DNA of 64,000 bases from CAVONV01 sp963697355 (lineage in GTDB: Bacteria > Acidobacteriota > Vicinamibacteria > Marinacidobacterales > DATDRI01), in assembly GCA_963697355.1 (NCBI GenBank), contig CAVONV010000035.1:248001-312000 (forward strand), written 5' to 3'. A program made the position numbers and the translations under genes. Under the pieces are notes generated by a model. It was given only the letters and a program-made list of their open reading frames with translations. It did no database searches and was not told the origin of the DNA. Position 1 is the first letter of the stretch, and every line of letters begins with the position of its first letter. This document shows, in pieces, positions 61,484 through 64,000 of the stretch.

Positions 61484-61582
61484 ATGGATGTCTATTTCTA
61501 TTTGAAGTTGCTCTTGATCTTCTTTGTCTTCTTTCTTTGCTTCTGGTTTCGTAACGAGAATCAAAAAAAGACGAAGGATTGA
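61484..61582 (+). CDS. Tiny single-helix membrane protein
   Basis: A 32-residue frame with one strongly hydrophobic helix (residues 4-22, Phe/Leu-rich) and a charged tail (RNENQKKTKD). It lies 14 bases after the response-regulator stop and 60 bases before the transporter. The ribosome site is weak (GCAGGTAG). The composition is convincing for a small membrane subunit, but it could be chance. It is too short to be assigned a family. Confidence 0.45.
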   Translation: MDVYFYLKLLLIFFVFFLCFWFRNENQKKTKD

Positions 61583-61644
61583 ATGCCGGACCTGGACTGA
61601 ACTGACTCTAAGCTCTCTACAACCTTCAAATACTGGAAGATGTG

Positions 61645-63459
61645 ATGACACCTGAAATGATTCTGACCATGCTCGTCCTGGCGTTCGCCGTCTGGATGTT
61701 CGTCTCAGAATGGGTGCGCGTCGACGTCGTCGGCATCATTATGATGGTCATGCTTCCCCTCCTAGGATTGATCTCTCCGAGGGAAGCCTTCGTTGGCTTG
61801 AGCAGTAATGCCGTTGTTTCCATCATCGCCGTCATCATTATCGGCGCGGGGCTGGACAAGACAGGCGTCATGAATCAAGTGGCTCGCCCGATCATCCGAC
61901 TTGCCGGTAAGAGTGAAGCCCGGATCATGGTGCTGATCTCGGCTACGGTCGGTGTCATCTCCAGCATGATGCAGAACATCGGGGCAGCGGCGTTATTCCT
62001 TCCTGCGGCGCTGCGTATTTCAAAGCGGGTCGGCGTGCCCGTCTCCCGAATTCTCATGCCCATGGGCTTCTGCGCCATTATCGGCGGCACCTTGACTCTG
62101 GTTGGCGCCAGTCCGACGATCCTCCTCAATGACTTGTTGGTGCTGGAAGGCCAACGACTCGAGCCTTTCGGGCTGTTCACTCAAACACCGATTGGCATCT
62201 GTCTCCTAACCTCCGCCCTCCTCTATTTTGCACTGTTTGGACGCTTCGTTCTGCCTGCAGGCGGGGGAGAGGCAGACAAGGGAGTCACCGCTTCTCTGTT
62301 GGAACAATATCGAGCCCTTGAAATAACCTGGGAGATCCACGTACCAGAGACCTACTCCGGCGACAAGACACTCGGCGAGCTCGCTCTTCAAAACAAGTTT
62401 CTCGTCACGATCGTCGCCATTCATCACGCAGCTCAAAGAAAGGAAAACCTGGTCCCACGGAGCACAGACATCGTAGCAGCCAATGACGACCTTGCTGTAG
62501 TGGGCAGAGAGCGCAATATCCGCGCACTCGCCAAAGAGCTCGGCTGGGAGCTCAAAGAGGGTTTGGATGCCTTCGCCGAGACTCTTTCGCGCACCAACGC
62601 CGGTATGGCGGAAACCATCGTGGGCCCCCGTTCTGAGGTCATCGGTAAGACTATGAGCGAGTCCAACCTCAAAGGTCGTTACCAGCTCAATCCCATTGCG
62701 CTCGTTCGCGCCAAAAAGGCCTTCTACAGCGGTCATACGCACATCCCCCTTCAAATGGGCGACGCTATTTTGATGCAGGGACTGTGGGAGAAATTCCACC
62801 GACTGAAGAACTTGCCCCAGCCCAGGGTACTAACGTTCTCATCGCCCTTGGAAGGCGAGATCATGCGACCCCAGAAGGCCAAATTGGCCATCTTCTGGTT
62901 GGCGGTGGCCCTGGCCCAAATCATCTTTTTCAAAGTCACGCTTTCCGTGGCATTGATGTCCGGTGCCCTAGGCATGATCGTCACGGGTGTGCTTTCCATC
63001 GACGAGGCCTATCGAGCCGTCGACTGGATGACCGTCTTCTTACTGGCCGGCCTGATACCATTGGGCGTCGCTTTCGAGAAAACCGGCACCGCAGCGTTCA
63101 TCGCCACCGGTGTTCTGCAACTCATCGGCGAGGTCACACCCATTATTTTGCTGGCGGTGGTGGGGATCATGACATCGTTCTTCACATTGGTGATTTCCAA
63201 TGTTGGGGCAACTGTTCTCTTGGTGCCTCTGTGCATGAACATGGCCGTAATGGCAGGCGCCGACCCGCGCATGGCAGCGCTCGTCGTTGGATTGTCCGCC
63301 TCCAACACATTCATCTTGCCGACACATCAAGTCAACGCACTCATCATGAGACCGGGGGGCTACCGAACGGTAGATTACACCAAAGCCGGTGCCATCATGA
63401 CCGTGATATTCTTGGTGGTGGAGCTGACCGTGATTTACTTTTTTTATGGTGTGAGCTAG
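61645..63459 (+). CDS. SLC13-type permease with internal TrkA-C/RCK_C domains
   Basis: A 604-residue inner-membrane protein. The two transport halves carry the family's re-entrant motifs: MMQNIGAAALFLPAALRISKR with GGTLTLVGASPTILLNDL in the first half, and LVISNVGATVLLVPLCMNMA with GLSASNTFILPTHQVNAL in the second. Between them (about 225-395) are two RCK_C/TrkA-C modules (GDKTLGELALQNKFLVTIVAI, NLKGRYQLNPIALVRAKK), regulatory ligand-binding units. The family moves divalent anions such as sulfate or dicarboxylates with Na+. The ATG at 61645 follows GGAAGA; a GTG one codon earlier is possible. Confidence 0.93.
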   Translation: MTPEMILTMLVLAFAVWMFVSEWVRVDVVGIIMMVMLPLLGLISPREAFVGLSSNAVVSIIAVIIIGAGLDKTGVMNQVARPIIRLAGKSEARIMVLISATVGVISSMMQNIGAAALFLPAALRISKRVGVPVSRILMPMGFCAIIGGTLTLVGASPTILLNDLLVLEGQRLEPFGLFTQTPIGICLLTSALLYFALFGRFVLPAGGGEADKGVTASLLEQYRALEITWEIHVPETYSGDKTLGELALQNKFLVTIVAIHHAAQRKENLVPRSTDIVAANDDLAVVGRERNIRALAKELGWELKEGLDAFAETLSRTNAGMAETIVGPRSEVIGKTMSESNLKGRYQLNPIALVRAKKAFYSGHTHIPLQMGDAILMQGLWEKFHRLKNLPQPRVLTFSSPLEGEIMRPQKAKLAIFWLAVALAQIIFFKVTLSVALMSGALGMIVTGVLSIDEAYRAVDWMTVFLLAGLIPLGVAFEKTGTAAFIATGVLQLIGEVTPIILLAVVGIMTSFFTLVISNVGATVLLVPLCMNMAVMAGADPRMAALVVGLSASNTFILPTHQVNALIMRPGGYRTVDYTKAGAIMTVIFLVVELTVIYFFYGVS

Positions 63460-63518
63460 CTCCAAAGAGCCCCGCCGGTGGCTGGCGGGCCAATGCGATC
63501 ACAAACAAGGAACTGAAA

Positions 63519-64000
63519 GTGCCTATCGTAACGTTATTCAGCGGAACCTATTGCCACGGCGAAGAAATCGTACCATCGCTTGCCGAGCAACTGGGATACG
63601 AACCCATCGCCAATGAGGTCATCGAAAAAACAGTCAAGAGTTTCGACATCTCAAAGGAAAACCTGCGTCGGACACTTTCCGGACCGCCTTTCTTCTGGAA
63701 CAACTTCACCCATGAAAGGGAGAAGAACCTCGCCTGTTTGAAGGTTGTTCTTGCTGATCTCATCGAGGACGATGACAAGCTAATCGACGGTTTCCTGAGT
63801 CACCTCGTGCCCGCGGACATTTCGCACGCGCTCCGTGTTTGTATCGTCGCGAACTTTCCTTACCGCATCCAACAAGCGATGGAAAAGACGGGAGAATCCG
63901 AGAAAGAGGTGACGAAACTCCTCCACAAAGGTGACGAAGAGCGCCTGCAATGGACCCAATTTCTCTTCGAAAAAGCTCCCTATGACGAGAGCCTCTACGA
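63519..64000 (+). CDS. Cytidylate kinase-like family protein (partial, cut by window end)
   Basis: The first 160 residues are visible. The start is a GTG at 63519 with AAGGAACTG upstream. The sequence VTLFSGTYCHGEEIVPSLAEQLGY aligns with the N-terminus of the cytidylate-kinase-like family (usually I-x-R-G-x-x-x-G-G). The phosphate loop is changed: SGTYCHGEE in place of a classic G-x-x-x-x-GK-[ST], so kinase activity is doubtful. HALRVCIVANFPYRIQQAM and EKEVTKLLHKGDEERLQWTQFLF are the family's LID-like region. It is 60 bases after the SLC13 gene and probably in its operon. Confidence 0.85.
   Translation, partial: MPIVTLFSGTYCHGEEIVPSLAEQLGYEPIANEVIEKTVKSFDISKENLRRTLSGPPFFWNNFTHEREKNLACLKVVLADLIEDDDKLIDGFLSHLVPADISHALRVCIVANFPYRIQQAMEKTGESEKEVTKLLHKGDEERLQWTQFLFEKAPYDESLY

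Overview
The window most likely comes from an acidobacterium, probably a metagenome-assembled or uncultured lineage. It has a MacB/FtsX-like 'ADOP'-type permease, an Oar-like TonB-dependent receptor with an N-terminal carboxypeptidase-regulatory domain, a large sortilin/BNR propeller protein, a membrane Ser/Thr kinase with TPR and PEGA repeats, and a DUF2723 membrane protein. This mix is typical of Acidobacteriota. The taxonomic call is an inference from gene content, because no rRNA or ribosomal protein gene is present. I see no tRNA, CRISPR array, insertion sequence or prophage. All coordinates were checked by hand against the printed sequence.

Layout. (1) 1-9779, all minus strand: an eight-gene operon of unusual composition, read in the order Ser/Pro-rich lipoprotein, secreted orphan protein, Ser/Thr kinase-TPR-PEGA, FHA-like/PEGA/FGE-fold protein, small secreted protein, MotA/TolQ/ExbB stator, actin-fold/FHA protein and ExbD/TolR-like stator partner (cut by the window edge). 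It looks like a kinase-controlled, ion-driven envelope machine and is the best candidate here for an under-described system. (2) 10.2-25 kb: mixed genes. These are a polytopic spermidine-synthase-like gene broken by several +1 frameshifts, a DUF2723 membrane protein, an M14 carboxypeptidase, an amidase-CHRD fusion, a LamG protein, a diadenosine-tetraphosphate phosphorylase-type enzyme, a lipoprotein, a TonB C-terminal protein and an esterase. Gene remnants (PIN toxin, DUF4143 ATPase, Fis-type HTH) lie between them. (3) 25-38 kb: a Ca/Na antiporter, a GlsB-like protein, a beta-galactosidase lipoprotein divergent from a TonB-dependent receptor, a ParE-type toxin-antitoxin pair, an M18 aminopeptidase, galactokinase and a universal stress protein. 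LacZ, the receptor and GalK suggest galactoside use. (4) 38-44 kb: a four-gene heavy-metal-type RND efflux operon (small CxxCH protein, TolC, adaptor, CusA/CzcA pump) whose pump gene has one frameshift. (5) 44.5-56 kb: an endonuclease/exonuclease/phosphatase family protein, a macrodomain protein, the BNR propeller protein, a frameshifted small secreted protein, the ADOP permease, a GntP-type permease and a beta-CASP RNase-like protein. (6) 56-60 kb: a peroxide-stress island of PerR/Fur regulator, rubrerythrin, CCG-type Fe-S oxidoreductase, DUF3501 and Tpx. (7) 60.5-64 kb: response regulator/USP-fold protein, tiny membrane protein, SLC13/TrkA-C transporter and cytidylate-kinase-like protein (cut by the window end).

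The intergenic DNA is itself unusual. Seven gaps carry short tandem octamers related to TTGAGTTC, others carry GACTGCTT-like or heptameric arrays, four share a GC-rich element with core AGCGAAGGCGG, and three carry GGGGACAGGT-type palindromic elements. The six frameshifts I can place all have the same sign (one extra base in the reading direction), which raises the question of sequencing artefact versus true gene decay.
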